DNA of 62,977 nucleotides from Candidatus Gottesmanbacteria bacterium (GCA_016182365.1 JACOXO010000015.1:1-62977); one strand, 5' to 3'; counted from the stretch's first letter, positions 1 to 7,721 are shown. The notes: a model not told the origin generated them from the letters alone. Translations and numbers: made by a program.

Positions 1-178
1 AGGGCCAGTGGACCTTCGTGCCATCGCTTCGGCCGCGAAACTTATTGACTTTTTCGTCAAGCTCCGCAACCTTTTCGTTGGTCAACTCGAGTCCCTGGGC
101 CAGCTGATGGAGATTCTCCACAGTCCCTTCACCGTTATCATCCAGTTCGAGACCCTTCGGTTCATTATTGTCAGGCAT
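1..178 (-). CDS. Partial acidic coiled-coil-like protein (N-terminal 59 residues)
   Basis: On the minus strand an ATG at 176-178 is preceded by a perfect AGGAGG (184-189) at 5-nt spacing. The frame is open to the window edge, so the C-terminus is missing. The visible part begins MPDNNEPKGLELDD and continues as a heptad-like helix rich in Leu, Glu and Lys (for example LAQGLELTNEKVAELDEKV), which suggests a coiled coil. No enzyme motif is visible and I do not recognise the family. The strong Shine-Dalgarno and higher G+C contrast with most genes in the window, so the first 0.6 kb may have a different origin. An opposite-strand frame here (8-193) has no start signal and reads like antisense. Confidence 0.7.
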   Translation of the reverse strand, partial: MPDNNEPKGLELDDNGEGTVENLHQLAQGLELTNEKVAELDEKVNKFRGRSDGTKVHWP

Positions 179-408
179 TTTAACCTCCTATAGGTTTGCC
201 TTTCACAATTTTCTTATCCAAGATCACTGTTGATCTGGATTTCAATTCACTGCTTCAATCAGGCAAAGTGGAGAATCTTTTCAGATTTTCTCCTCTCGGT
301 AGACGAAACTACTTTTTTCTATTCGTCTTCCGGCCTGCCTGACTCCTATTTCCTAGTCCTCATTGACTTCGGTTTGTAACGGGGATAGGTCTCCCGTTTA
401 TGCTGCTG
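179..408 (-). promoter_or_regulatory. Structured leader with four successive hairpins
   Basis: Between the small membrane gene (409-582) and the start at 178 the minus strand can form four hairpins in a row: arms 378-383/393-398 (AACGGG/CCCGTT), 301-307/322-328 (AGACGAA/TTCGTCT), 270-275/288-293 (GGAGAA/TTCTCC) and 216-220 plus 222-226 with 231-240 (ATCCA, GATCA). The last hairpin ends 27 nt before the AGGAGG of the downstream gene. This is more structure than expected for a spacer and could be a cis-regulatory RNA leader or linked processing and terminator hairpins. I do not recognise a known riboswitch class. Confidence 0.4.
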
Positions 409-582
409 TCAGCTTTTTTTACGACGAATGAGATCAACAAGGGTTATGAGTGCAAGACCTAACAATATATAGTCCTGTTTACTTATGACTCCTTGTTGAT
501 ACGAAGCTATGAATGTTAGCGCCACTAGTACAATCCAGACGATTGAAAAGAGATCAAACACTGTGTTCAGAATTTTTTTCAC
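409..582 (-). CDS. Small single- or two-pass membrane protein (57 aa)
   Basis: A GTG start at 580-582 follows a GGGAGG Shine-Dalgarno (590-595 region) on the minus strand and the frame ends at a TGA at 409-411. The product of 57 residues has two hydrophobic stretches (about residues 13-27, containing IVWIVLVALTFIA, and 39-50, containing YILLGLALITLV) and ends in the basic tail RRKKS, as expected for a small inner-membrane protein with a cytoplasmic C-terminus. It is codirectional with the partial gene at 1-178, possibly one transcript. Family not recognised. Confidence 0.65.
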   Translation of the reverse strand: MKKILNTVFDLFSIVWIVLVALTFIASYQQGVISKQDYILLGLALITLVDLIRRKKS

Positions 583-940
583 GGTATCCTCCCGAGTTTT
601 TTTAGGCAGTTGCTCAACCTAAACACTAGATTTTAAACTAATGTATAAACTGGGCATGCCTAAAAAAGTGGAGAATTTTTTCTCAACAATTTGATACGTT
701 AGGTTATAAACCAAACGCTCATACTCAATAGCTTGCGCAAAATTGCAAGTTTTGAGATTTGAGTATTTTTATTTAATTTCCTGTATGCCTATGTTAAAGT
801 GCGAAGAATAGTTGCACGCCGTAGTCTCGCATTTATTGAAACTACTTTGTATTGCTATTCTTTTTCTGATCACTAATGTAATCAGAAGTTAATCCCGACT
901 GAAACGTCGGGACTTGCTTCTAACTACTTAATCATTTATT
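583..940. other. Gene-free stretch with hairpins and a GC-rich palindrome
   Basis: I see no convincing gene in these 358 bases. The word AAGTGGAGAAT near 266 recurs near 666. On the minus strand 671-684 gives a GAGAA/TTCTC hairpin followed by CACTTTTTT, which could be a weak terminator. The palindrome CCCGAC-6 nt-GTCGGG lies at 894-911 and its exact reverse complement recurs at 36356-36376. Confidence 0.45.
893..913. repeat. Dispersed GC-rich palindrome (copy 1)
   Basis: The 21 bases here are the exact reverse complement of 36356-36376 inside the YerC-like gene. Arms CCCGAC and GTCGGG enclose a 6-nt loop. A related palindrome (CCCCGAC/GTCGGGG) lies in the sortase gene at 32547-32566. It stands out against the AT-rich surroundings. 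Confidence 0.7.
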
Positions 941-1180
941 ATGTTAAATATGTTAACTAATTCTGATACACAAGTAATTTCCAATATCATTAAGACAGAA
1001 TTAAAACCCGTTAAAGATGACCTTAAGGTAATAAAAAAAGACCTTAAAGATTTAACCAATTTTGTTAAAGACTCTATACCTCCAATCTTTGAATGGACTG
1101 ATGACATACATAAATCTATTGTTAAAGAAAAACTTCTTGAAAGAGTAAAAGATCTCGAAAGAACTCTTAAAACTTCTTGA
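941..1180 (+). CDS. Small coiled-coil protein (79 aa)
   Basis: The frame runs from ATG 941 (an alternative in-frame ATG is at 950) to 1180. The product is lysine- and leucine-rich with repeated segments such as VKDDLKVIKKDLKDL and ends in a second helix, LERVKDLERTL. This resembles the small coiled-coil 'phage-tail-fibre-like' or hypothetical proteins common in CPR genomes, with hydrophobic positions spaced as in a coiled coil. No Shine-Dalgarno is visible. The antisense frame 928-1203 is a mirror of this composition and is not a gene. Function unknown. Confidence 0.55.
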   Translation: MLNMLTNSDTQVISNIIKTELKPVKDDLKVIKKDLKDLTNFVKDSIPPIFEWTDDIHKSIVKEKLLERVKDLERTLKTS

Positions 1181-1242
1181 TCCATTTTTATACTTTTTCT
1201 CATATTGACTGATTATCTTTTTGGGATTATTCTTTCCTTCCT

Positions 1243-1425
1243 ATGTCTTCAAAAGATTTTTGTGATGATTGCAACAAAGAACTAAAGCTTTACCATAAAG
1301 TAAGACTTTGGATATGGGGAGACCATTCCTTAAGAGACAAAGATTTCTGCTTTGATTGTTTTGCTAAACACTGGAAACCTATCCAAGAAAAATTCTCAGT
1401 TTATAAATCTACCAAATCTATTTAA
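1243..1425 (+). CDS. Small putative zinc-ribbon protein (60 aa)
   Basis: Starts MSSKDFCDDCNKEL and carries two CxxC pairs (FCDDC near residue 7 and FCFDC near residue 36), a spacing typical of a treble-clef or zinc-ribbon fold. A possible promoter (TTGACT near 1205, ATTATT near 1228) lies just upstream and the start lacks a Shine-Dalgarno. Its small size and lone zinc knuckle suggest a nucleic-acid- or protein-binding role, but that is inference; the family is not recognised. Confidence 0.5.
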   Translation: MSSKDFCDDCNKELKLYHKVRLWIWGDHSLRDKDFCFDCFAKHWKPIQEKFSVYKSTKSI

Positions 1426-1448
1426 TTTTTAAAGTGCTATTTAAGTCT

Positions 1449-1497
1449 CCGCCAGTCGGCGGATTGATCGACTGGTAAATGCTCCGCCAGCTGGCGG
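1449..1497. repeat. Two GC-rich palindromes, CCGCC...GGCGG type
   Basis: CCGCC-agtc-GGCGG occupies 1449-1462 and the perfect 14-bp palindrome CCGCCAGCTGGCGG occupies 1484-1497, both followed by GATT or ATT. The same 14-mer recurs inside the PEGA gene at 33689-33702. They are likely members of a dispersed palindromic repeat family. Confidence 0.7.
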
Positions 1498-1518
1498 ATT
1501 ACTAACCAGTCATCAAAA

Positions 1519-1616
1519 AGCCCGGGTGTTTCGATAACTTAATAAGAACAAGCAGGGGACAGTCTACTTATTTTTATCTCGCCTTTTAAAGGGCGGATTA
1601 TCAAAATACCCGGGCT
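1519..1616. repeat. 98-bp element with 19-bp terminal inverted repeats
   Basis: The left arm begins AGCCCGGGT (1519-1527) and the right arm ends ACCCGGGCT (1608-1616). The match extends inward (GTTTCGATAA against the complement of TTATCAAAAT), giving about 17 of 19 pairs. A further small hairpin CGCC/GGCG with a TTTTAAAG centre sits inside. No coding capacity. It may be a MITE-like unit or a long terminator hairpin between two converging genes. Confidence 0.5.
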
Positions 1617-1622
1617 CTATAA

Positions 1623-1657
1623 CCAAATTACAAAATCCAAAATCCAAATATCAAAAA
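1623..1657. repeat. Heptad array, word CCAAAAT
   Basis: Five units in exact 7-nt register: CCAAATT, ACAAAAT, CCAAAAT, CCAAATA, TCAAAAA. It lies just past the 3' end of the minus-strand surface-protein gene. Unlike the other heptad loci I see no inverted partner array nearby. Confidence 0.55.
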
Positions 1658-1667
1658 CTATTTACCC

Positions 1668-2402
1668 TTATTTAATTAACTTCTCAGCTTTTTTTCTCAA
1701 AACTACTCCGGCTCCAAGAACACTTGATAAAGCGGCAAATGACAATACAACTTCTTGAGGTCCAGTACTTGGAATCTCCTTAACAGGAGGAATTACTTTT
1801 TTTCCAGTAATTACTTTGTCTCCTCTTTGGATACAGAATTTTGCAATGTCTTCATTAAATCTGTCGCCACTTGCACTAATTTGTACACGGTTTACTAAAT
1901 CACATCTTATAGGATTTGGTATGTTTTCGGCTTTATAAACTCTACCTGTAAAGTGATATTCTCTTGATTCACCATCAGCTAAGTTATTAATTTTAAACTT
2001 AACTGCTCCGTTAACTCCTTGATCTTTTGTATATTCACCAGGACCAGAAATAAAGGTTACAAATTCTGGCCAGATATCAGTAACAGTGATTTCATCAATC
2101 ATTGCTCCACCTGTGTTTCTGACAAAGATTCTGAATTCTATTTCCTCTTCTGGTTTGAATTTTCTAACATCAAATTCTGTGATATTATCAACCCAGGATT
2201 CTACATTTCCGCCTTTTTCAACACGTGAGTATTTGATTTGTTTATCAACAATCATTTCTCCTCTTTTAGGACAAGTAACTCCACCACCATAAATAGGGGT
2301 ACAACCACTATCAGCAATTACATTACTCGCAAACAAAAGACTTCCGAGGAATAACCCAGAAGTAATTACTATATTTTTGAGGATAGATTTTGTGTATCTC
2401 AT
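1668..2402 (-). CDS. Secreted DUF11-like surface protein with IPSTG sorting-type signal
   Basis: The 244-residue product has an N-terminal signal peptide (hydrophobic stretch about residues 11-30, ending near ASNVIADS), then a DUF11-like/Ig-like domain with the phrase VRNTGGAMIDEITVTDIWPE, where a charged domain pairs 'conflicting' strands as in cell-wall adhesins. The C-terminus has IPSTG near residue 211, a hydrophobic segment (VVLSFAALSSVLGAGVVL) and a KKAEKLIK tail. This is the layout of a sortase substrate, with IPSTG in place of LPXTG. A sortase is encoded at 32339-33088, which could process it. A promoter lies at 2491-2519. No Shine-Dalgarno precedes the ATG. Confidence 0.75.
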   Translation of the reverse strand: MRYTKSILKNIVITSGLFLGSLLFASNVIADSGCTPIYGGGVTCPKRGEMIVDKQIKYSRVEKGGNVESWVDNITEFDVRKFKPEEEIEFRIFVRNTGGAMIDEITVTDIWPEFVTFISGPGEYTKDQGVNGAVKFKINNLADGESREYHFTGRVYKAENIPNPIRCDLVNRVQISASGDRFNEDIAKFCIQRGDKVITGKKVIPPVKEIPSTGPQEVVLSFAALSSVLGAGVVLRKKAEKLIK

Positions 2403-2425
2403 AAATTTTTTATATATAAAAAATT

Positions 2426-2446
2426 CTATTAGTACAAAACTAATAG
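2426..2446 (-). promoter_or_regulatory. 5' UTR hairpin of the surface-protein gene
   Basis: CTATTAG (2426-2432) and CTAATAG (2440-2446) form a 7-bp stem with a 7-nt loop in the roughly 80-nt leader of the minus-strand gene starting at 2402. It could affect mRNA stability or translation; no further evidence. Confidence 0.35.
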
Positions 2447-2490
2447 AACTATAAATTAATACTCTTTACTGTATCGTTTACAGTTGGGGA

Positions 2491-2519
2491 AATATAGCAC
2501 AAAAAGTATTAAAAGTCAA
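2491..2519 (-). promoter_or_regulatory. Sigma70-type promoter for the surface-protein gene
   Basis: On the minus strand TTGACT (2514-2519) and TATATT (2491-2496) are separated by 17 nt. The predicted transcript starts near 2484 and has a leader of about 80 nt containing the 2426-2446 hairpin. Confidence 0.65.
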
Positions 2520-2541
2520 CTATAGGATGTGGTTAGGGATC

Positions 2542-2618
2542 AGGTTTTAGGTTGTAGGTTTTAGTAAAGAAAATTTGCTTGAATTCCTATAACCTAACAC
2601 CTAGAACCTATAACCTAA
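2542..2618. repeat. Inverted heptad arrays, word AGGTTNN
   Basis: The left array is AGGTTTT, AGGTTGT, AGGTTTT (2542-2562). The right array, read on the minus strand, is AGGTTAT, AGGTTCT, AGGTGTT, AGGTTAT (2589-2616). Both keep a strict 7-nt period and face each other across about 24 nt, so the region folds as a long imperfect hairpin. It lies between two divergent genes, directly upstream of the -10 at 2624-2632. Confidence 0.7.
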
Positions 2619-2623
2619 TTTTG

Positions 2624-2632
2624 TGTTAGAAT
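2624..2632 (+). promoter_or_regulatory. Extended -10 promoter, probably leaderless
   Basis: TGT-TAGAAT ends 8 nt before the ATG at 2641, so transcription should begin at or within a base or two of the start codon. No Shine-Dalgarno is present. Confidence 0.5.
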
Positions 2633-2640
2633 ATCTTTGT

Positions 2641-4818
2641 ATGGTTAATGCCCAAACTAATAGGGTGCTTCTTGAGGTCCGTGTGCCTAAGTCAACCGAG
2701 CAAACCTCTGCCCATTTCGAGCAGATCCTAAGTAACTTATCCCGCCTGGGGCCTCAAACAATAAGTGAGAAGTTACTCCTTAGAAAGCCTTCATTTACCT
2801 TTGAGATTGTTTCAGCTTCGGGTACAGTACATTTTGTTATATCCACTCCGCCTCAACTTAGAGGGTATCTTGAGTCTCAGCTTGCAGCCCAATACCCTAA
2901 GATTGTAATAAGTCCCATCAGGGAATACATGGGTTTGTTTGAGGGTAAGAATATTGAGGTAGCACGATTAGTATTTAACTTCCCCTCATATTTCCCTTTA
3001 AAAACAGCAGAGGACTTTGGGGAAATAGACTCATTATCAGGTGTTTTGGGTACTCTTGCAAAGGTTCCGGCAGATTGCCTAGCCTTGGTTCAGATACTAA
3101 TCCGGCCTATGGGTTCATCCTGGAGGGGAGCAGGACATAGGGTTATTGCAAGGGGGGTAAAAGACCCAACAAATGGGACTCAGAAATCCCACCCTCAGGC
3201 ATCTTTAATACAGACTAAAATTGACAAAAACGGCTTTGCTTTTGAGCTGCGCCTCGCCGTCAAGGCGGGCTCACCGATAGCAAGCCGCGAGCTGCTCTTT
3301 TCTCTAGCCGGAGCCTATGGGGTATTTGACCTTGGTGAGGGTAACAGCTTCAGGCTGGCCAGACCTATTCCACCTTTGAGACCAAATCTGCTCGGGCTTA
3401 TTAAGTCAAGGCGTTTGACCTTATTTAGGCCATGGGAGTTTGCCAATACAGCAGAGCTTGCTGGACTTTACCATTTGCCCAATAAAAACATTTCGGGAAT
3501 CAGAAATCTAGCTTGGGGACGTACCTTTTTAGGAGAACCTCCGGAGAACCTTCCAGTGGCTCAAAATGCGACTGAGAAAGAAAAGCATGCTATCAACTTC
3601 TTTGGCAGGACAGAATATAAGAATAAACAGACAATATTTGGAGTTAAAAGAGGGGACAGACGTCGCCATATGTACGTTATAGGTAAAACTGGCGCAGGAA
3701 AATCGACCTTAATTGCCAATATGGCCATCAATGATATGCGCAATAAAGAGGGAGTAGCTGTAATTGACCCTCATGGAGATCTATCTAGCATTATGCTTGA
3801 CTACATACCCTCGTATCGCTTAAATGACGTTGTTTATTTGGACCCTTCAGATACTAAAAACCCTTTCCATTTTAACCCTCTTGAGGTCAAAGCCTCACCT
3901 GAAAACAAGGAGCTCATAGCCTCAGGCATAGTATCTATATTCTACAAACTCTACGCTCATTCCTGGGGACCCAGGCTCGAATATATCCTCAGAAATACCA
4001 TTCTTACTCTTCTCGAGTATCCCAATGCAACCCTGGTTGATGTGGCTCCGCTTTTAACTAATGACGCATTCAGGGACAGGGTATTATTGAAGGTAACTGA
4101 TCCAGTTATAAAGCGCTTCTGGGTGGATGAATTTGCCAATATGCACCCACGGCTTAAAAGTGAGGCTATAGCTCCGATACTTAATAAAATAGGTCAGTTT
4201 GTAACCAGTCCGCTTATAAGGGGGATTATAGGTTCGCCAGTTTCTACAATTGACCTGCAGGAAATTATGGATAAAGGCAAGATCCTTATTCTCAATCTCT
4301 CCCAGGGTAAGCTGGGCGAGGATAACGCAGCTTTACTTGGAGCTATGTTTATTACCAAAATGCAGCTTGCTGCCATGCACAGGGTCTATCAGGAGGAGGA
4401 GAAAAGGAAAGACTTTTACATGTACGTAGATGAATTCCAGAATTTTGCCACAACCTCATTTATTAAAATTCTATCAGAGGCCAGGAAATACAGGCTTAAC
4501 CTGATTCTTGCTAACCAATATATAGGCCAGATTCATGAGGATGTGCAAAAAGCTATTTTTGGAAATACAGGCTCCCTTCTATGTTTTCCAATTGGCGCAG
4601 GCGATGCACATCTTCTGGCCCGGGAATTTGCAGGACTTTATAAAGATGAAGAGCTGGTCAGTTTATCCAACTACCAGATAATTCTTAAACTGGCAATTGA
4701 TAACATAACCAGCATGCCTTTCTTTGCCACCACCTTGCCTCTTCCAAGTTCCAAGAATAAAAATAAGGAGAAAGCGATTAAGAATTCACGAGAACGTTAT
4801 ACTAAAAAGGCCAAGTAA
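2641..4818 (+). CDS. VirD4/TraD-like conjugative ATPase (type IV secretion family)
   Basis: A 725-residue P-loop ATPase of the HerA/TraD/VirD4 superfamily that would pump DNA or protein through a membrane complex. Walker A GKTGAGKST is near residue 347, a second conserved VAVIDPHGDL lies about 30 residues later, and the Walker-B-like YMYVDEFQNFAT is near residue 594. The N-terminal 330 residues are the family's poorly conserved domain, with no clear membrane segment. I prefer ATG 2641 because the GTG at 2623 would lie inside the promoter. The gene is richer in G+C than its neighbours and carries a CGCC/GGCG palindrome (3248-3265). No other T4SS gene is in the window; solo copies are usual in CPR genomes. 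Confidence 0.8.
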   Translation: MVNAQTNRVLLEVRVPKSTEQTSAHFEQILSNLSRLGPQTISEKLLLRKPSFTFEIVSASGTVHFVISTPPQLRGYLESQLAAQYPKIVISPIREYMGLFEGKNIEVARLVFNFPSYFPLKTAEDFGEIDSLSGVLGTLAKVPADCLALVQILIRPMGSSWRGAGHRVIARGVKDPTNGTQKSHPQASLIQTKIDKNGFAFELRLAVKAGSPIASRELLFSLAGAYGVFDLGEGNSFRLARPIPPLRPNLLGLIKSRRLTLFRPWEFANTAELAGLYHLPNKNISGIRNLAWGRTFLGEPPENLPVAQNATEKEKHAINFFGRTEYKNKQTIFGVKRGDRRRHMYVIGKTGAGKSTLIANMAINDMRNKEGVAVIDPHGDLSSIMLDYIPSYRLNDVVYLDPSDTKNPFHFNPLEVKASPENKELIASGIVSIFYKLYAHSWGPRLEYILRNTILTLLEYPNATLVDVAPLLTNDAFRDRVLLKVTDPVIKRFWVDEFANMHPRLKSEAIAPILNKIGQFVTSPLIRGIIGSPVSTIDLQEIMDKGKILILNLSQGKLGEDNAALLGAMFITKMQLAAMHRVYQEEEKRKDFYMYVDEFQNFATTSFIKILSEARKYRLNLILANQYIGQIHEDVQKAIFGNTGSLLCFPIGAGDAHLLAREFAGLYKDEELVSLSNYQIILKLAIDNITSMPFFATTLPLPSSKNKNKEKAIKNSRERYTKKAK

Positions 4819-4822
4819 TAAG

Positions 4823-5200
4823 TTATTTTTCCCAATACGCATTAACACCGGTAACTCCCAGCATTTTTTTATCAAAACTGGCAAGCCACCCTTTTTGGGA
4901 GTGGGCGATAATTATACAGTCAGCTATATCCAGATTTGTTTGTTCAAATATTTTTACTGCTTTTTTAATAAATACAGACGTTTTTACATTTTTTTGAGAA
5001 ATAAGAAAGTTAAAAAGCTCAATAAGTTTATTGCGGTCTACTTTATACCCTTGGGTTAATACGTATTCAATTTCAGGAAATACAACTTCAGGAATGATTA
5101 TAACTTTTTCTGTATCAAATATTTTTTTTACTTTCTGAGCCTGAATTGGAATATCGTTAGTAAAGAAGCGTATCAATGAATTGGTATCTAAAAATACCAT
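4823..5200 (-). CDS. PIN-domain toxin (VapC-like ribonuclease)
   Basis: The 125-residue protein starts MVFLDTNSLIRFF, the usual PIN motif with Asp5, and retains acidic residues in PEIEYVL (Glu46), DIADCII (Asp93) and ASFDKKM, which together bind the catalytic metal. PIN toxins cleave RNA, often tRNA. It follows the AbrB-type antitoxin gene by 12 nt and is convergent with the T4SS ATPase gene (4-nt gap). It should be transcribed from the promoter at 5463-5491. Confidence 0.85.
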   Translation of the reverse strand: MVFLDTNSLIRFFTNDIPIQAQKVKKIFDTEKVIIIPEVVFPEIEYVLTQGYKVDRNKLIELFNFLISQKNVKTSVFIKKAVKIFEQTNLDIADCIIIAHSQKGWLASFDKKMLGVTGVNAYWEK

Positions 5201-5212
5201 ATAAGGTAAAGC

Positions 5213-5452
5213 CTATTTAAATTTTTTAATAACAGCCCTTTTTATAATATCTTTTTGATCATTTTTAGTAAGAACTTTAGTTGTTTTAATAGAGCCAAAA
5301 GCTTTATCAACTGTAATTACAGGCCGTGCAATAATTGTATTGTCAATAACATCAAACATGATTTTAGTTGATGGTATAAGATTAAATTTTTGCCTTATTG
5401 AGATAGGTATAACAATCTGACCTTTGGTAGTGATAGTTGAGACTTGGTTCAT
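5213..5452 (-). CDS. AbrB/MazE-like antitoxin (SpoVT-AbrB domain)
   Basis: The product (79 aa) starts MNQVSTITTKGQIVIPISIR, the swapped-hairpin AbrB DNA-binding motif, and has a basic C-terminus (IIKRAVIKKFK) that would bind the PIN toxin. The frame is open further upstream to 5491, but the consensus promoter occupies that stretch, so ATG 5450-5452 is the true start. Antitoxin first and toxin second is the standard order. The antitoxin is expected to repress its own promoter. Confidence 0.85.
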   Translation of the reverse strand: MNQVSTITTKGQIVIPISIRQKFNLIPSTKIMFDVIDNTIIARPVITVDKAFGSIKTTKVLTKNDQKDIIKRAVIKKFK

Positions 5453-5462
5453 AGTAAGATTA

Positions 5463-5491
5463 ATTATATACAGTATTACTTCATTTGTCAA
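5463..5491 (-). promoter_or_regulatory. Consensus sigma70 promoter of the AbrB-PIN module
   Basis: On the minus strand TTGACA (5486-5491), a 17-nt spacer and TATAAT (5463-5468): a perfect match to the sigma70 consensus. The -10 ends 10 nt before the antitoxin ATG, giving a very short leader. Confidence 0.8.
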
Positions 5492-5549
5492 GTATTACAT
5501 TGATAAAATAAGAAATACGTCTACCCCTTGATTTCATTACATATTAATG

Positions 5550-5558
5550 TGTTACAAT
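5550..5558 (+). promoter_or_regulatory. Extended -10 promoter, probably leaderless
   Basis: TGT-TACAAT ends 7 nt before the ATG at 5566, placing the predicted transcription start on the start codon. Confidence 0.5.
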
Positions 5559-5565
5559 CATTTTT

Positions 5566-6825
5566 ATGTCTGTAGATAGACCTTCTTTTGTAAACTTAAC
5601 TCCAAATAAAGACATCAGTCAAAGATTGCCGTTGGTAGATATTCCAATGAACGCAGAACAATTGATTAAAAGTGCAGTTTGGGAATATTATTCATACGGA
5701 GAAAACGGCAGTACTATATCTGGAGTAGTAGGACATTGGGGAAGAAATGTTAATAACGAAGAACTAGCATTTTTTTATAACAATCGTTGTTTACAGGATA
5801 AAGATGGCAGAGTATTTACACCAGAAAGCGAAGAAATAGTAAAACCAGGTTTTGAAAGACGTTTTAGTTACCCGATTAGAACTAGTAAACAGGATGCTTT
5901 TGAAGCTGAGATTGAGATTGGTATACAAGCAATAAAGACAGCTTGTGAAGTAAGAGGCGTTAAGCCAAACCAAATAAGGTTGATGTTTGTATCAGGTGAG
6001 TTTTTAGGATTGCCCGATAAACCAGAACACAATGCTTTAATTCCTAGAATGTTAGCTGATAGATCAGGTATATCTAAAAGTGCACATGTTCATAATAATG
6101 TTTTAGCATGTAATTCAGGTTCAGAAGCAAGGCGTATGGTCGGGGAAAGTCAAACAGAACTTGATGGTCAGCATGTTTTGTATGTTGAACTTGAAGGTTT
6201 AACTAAAGTTACACCTCCTAGTTTTTCTGATGCTGGAGTTCCTGTATTTACAAATGAGGTACAGGCTGGAGTGCAACAGGTAGGAGTTGATTACTCGATT
6301 ATTCCTGGAAAATTTGAAGTAATACCGGATCCAGAAGGTTCAATTACTGGTCCATTTTATTGGCCAAAAACTGAAGTTAATAAGCATGGTTTAATGATAT
6401 TAACAGATGCTAAGCGTCAACCCTTACCGAATCCTGATAATAGTTATGATGGTAGTATGAATCCTTTTAAAACAATAAGGTGGGTTTTAAGATATGTAAA
6501 ACCGTCCTTAGTTAAATCATTTAATGAACTTAGGAATGCAGGATATTTTCAAAATGGTGTGCTAACAATATCCCATCCAGCTAGCTTTCCAGTTCAATCT
6601 AGATTATACACCCAAGCCTCAAAGGAGTTAGGTATTGATTTAAATTCAGTTTGGTATAAGACAGATGGAAATTCAAGCTGTGCAGCTTCTCCTGTTGTTC
6701 TTTTACGGGCCTCTAGAGACGGGGTATTAAGGGAAGCAGAGGAACAAGGTAGGGATATATTCTATTTCGGATTTGGCGTTGGTGGTAATTGTTCAGGTAT
6801 GGTTATAAAAAATACATACAAATAG
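5566..6825 (+). CDS. Divergent ketoacyl-ACP synthase III (FabH)-like thiolase-fold protein
   Basis: The 419 residues show the layout of the KAS III branch of the thiolase superfamily. A nucleophile-like Cys182 sits in ACNSGSEA, a His337 in TISHPASFP corresponds to the HQAN histidine, and Asn369 in DGNSSCAASP corresponds to the GNTSS asparagine; the C-terminal glycine-rich FGFGVGGNCSG matches the family's end. All three catalytic positions are kept, so condensation or acyl transfer chemistry is plausible. It is about 90 residues longer than FabH, and no other fatty-acid gene is nearby. CPR bacteria generally lack fatty-acid synthesis, so the substrate is unknown; a HMG-CoA-synthase-like role is an alternative. 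Confidence 0.65.
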   Translation: MSVDRPSFVNLTPNKDISQRLPLVDIPMNAEQLIKSAVWEYYSYGENGSTISGVVGHWGRNVNNEELAFFYNNRCLQDKDGRVFTPESEEIVKPGFERRFSYPIRTSKQDAFEAEIEIGIQAIKTACEVRGVKPNQIRLMFVSGEFLGLPDKPEHNALIPRMLADRSGISKSAHVHNNVLACNSGSEARRMVGESQTELDGQHVLYVELEGLTKVTPPSFSDAGVPVFTNEVQAGVQQVGVDYSIIPGKFEVIPDPEGSITGPFYWPKTEVNKHGLMILTDAKRQPLPNPDNSYDGSMNPFKTIRWVLRYVKPSLVKSFNELRNAGYFQNGVLTISHPASFPVQSRLYTQASKELGIDLNSVWYKTDGNSSCAASPVVLLRASRDGVLREAEEQGRDIFYFGFGVGGNCSGMVIKNTYK

Positions 6826-6927
6826 ACATTATTAAATGAAGTAACTCCGTTCAAGCGCTTTCGATAACCCTATAGTAATTGATATTCCTTATATATTTTG
6901 ATAGACTTTAATACTTTTAATCAATTT

Positions 6928-7641
6928 ATGAATACGGAAAGACTTAGACATCTATATAAAAATGTTGTTAATTTTCCAAGACAACTATTAAAACCAAAAG
7001 TAGCTGATTTGGCAATTGACGAGGAATTAATTACAGCTCAATTGCAAGATGAATCTAATTTGCTTCTTAGAAAATTATATATTGATCCTGGTTATTGGTC
7101 TGAGATTAATAGAATATTGGGAACAGACTTCAATCCTGACGAAGATATACTTTACAAAGCAGTAAGAGCGGGAAAAACAGTAAAAACTGATGTTTTAAAA
7201 AAGGTTATCCAAAGTAGGGAAAATATATACAGAATAGGAGTGAACGATAATTATAGCGGTGTTCATATAATTTTGGATTTTATAAATGTTGGTCAACTAA
7301 TTTTTCCTCTTGCGGCTAAAATACCGCGTTTAGGCAAATTGTTATTTATACCTGTGTTTGATGGTAAGTCGGCTGAGATTACCGAGCCAATAGAAATAAG
7401 GCATAGACTTAATCAATTAAGTTTGGTTGATGATGCAAGTTATTTACTGGATAGAACAGATCATAATAAAGAAGGTAGCTTATCATGGGTTAAATTTGAT
7501 AATGTATTGAGCAACAAAGATAAAGAAAGCTTTATGTTTTTTACAATAAACAGGTTGAATTTTCAACATTCTACATCAGCTGGAGGTTTATATCTCAGTC
7601 TTGTTGAAGACGACAGAAAAAGAAAATATATAAATAGCTAA
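6928..7641 (+). CDS. Hypothetical protein following the KAS-III-like gene
   Basis: I chose ATG 6928 (237 residues); a TTG at 6898 would extend the frame by 10 codons but sits on a TATATT -10-like box. Composition is mixed alpha/beta, with a hydrophobic stretch around IILDFINVGQLIFPLAAKIP and no signal peptide. No catalytic motif is recognised. It shares orientation with the KAS-III-like gene 100 nt upstream and could be cotranscribed, but a functional link is only suggested by position. Confidence 0.6.
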   Translation: MNTERLRHLYKNVVNFPRQLLKPKVADLAIDEELITAQLQDESNLLLRKLYIDPGYWSEINRILGTDFNPDEDILYKAVRAGKTVKTDVLKKVIQSRENIYRIGVNDNYSGVHIILDFINVGQLIFPLAAKIPRLGKLLFIPVFDGKSAEITEPIEIRHRLNQLSLVDDASYLLDRTDHNKEGSLSWVKFDNVLSNKDKESFMFFTINRLNFQHSTSAGGLYLSLVEDDRKRKYINS

Positions 7642-7721
7642 TTATGTTATCTTCGAACGTGAATTATATATTGTACTTAATGCTCTCCTGGAGGCAGATA
7701 AAGAATTGGATAAACATGACA

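Noticed and set aside
8-193. Plus-strand frame of 61 residues at the left edge
   Set aside because: It lies opposite the minus-strand gene that has a strong AGGAGG, and has no start signal of its own.
928-1203. Antisense frame of 91 residues opposite the 941-1180 gene
   Set aside because: Ser/Leu-rich composition that mirrors the coiled-coil gene, with no start signal; the plus-strand product is more protein-like.
2542-2618. CRISPR array
   Set aside because: Units are 7 nt with no unique spacers, and no cas gene is present.
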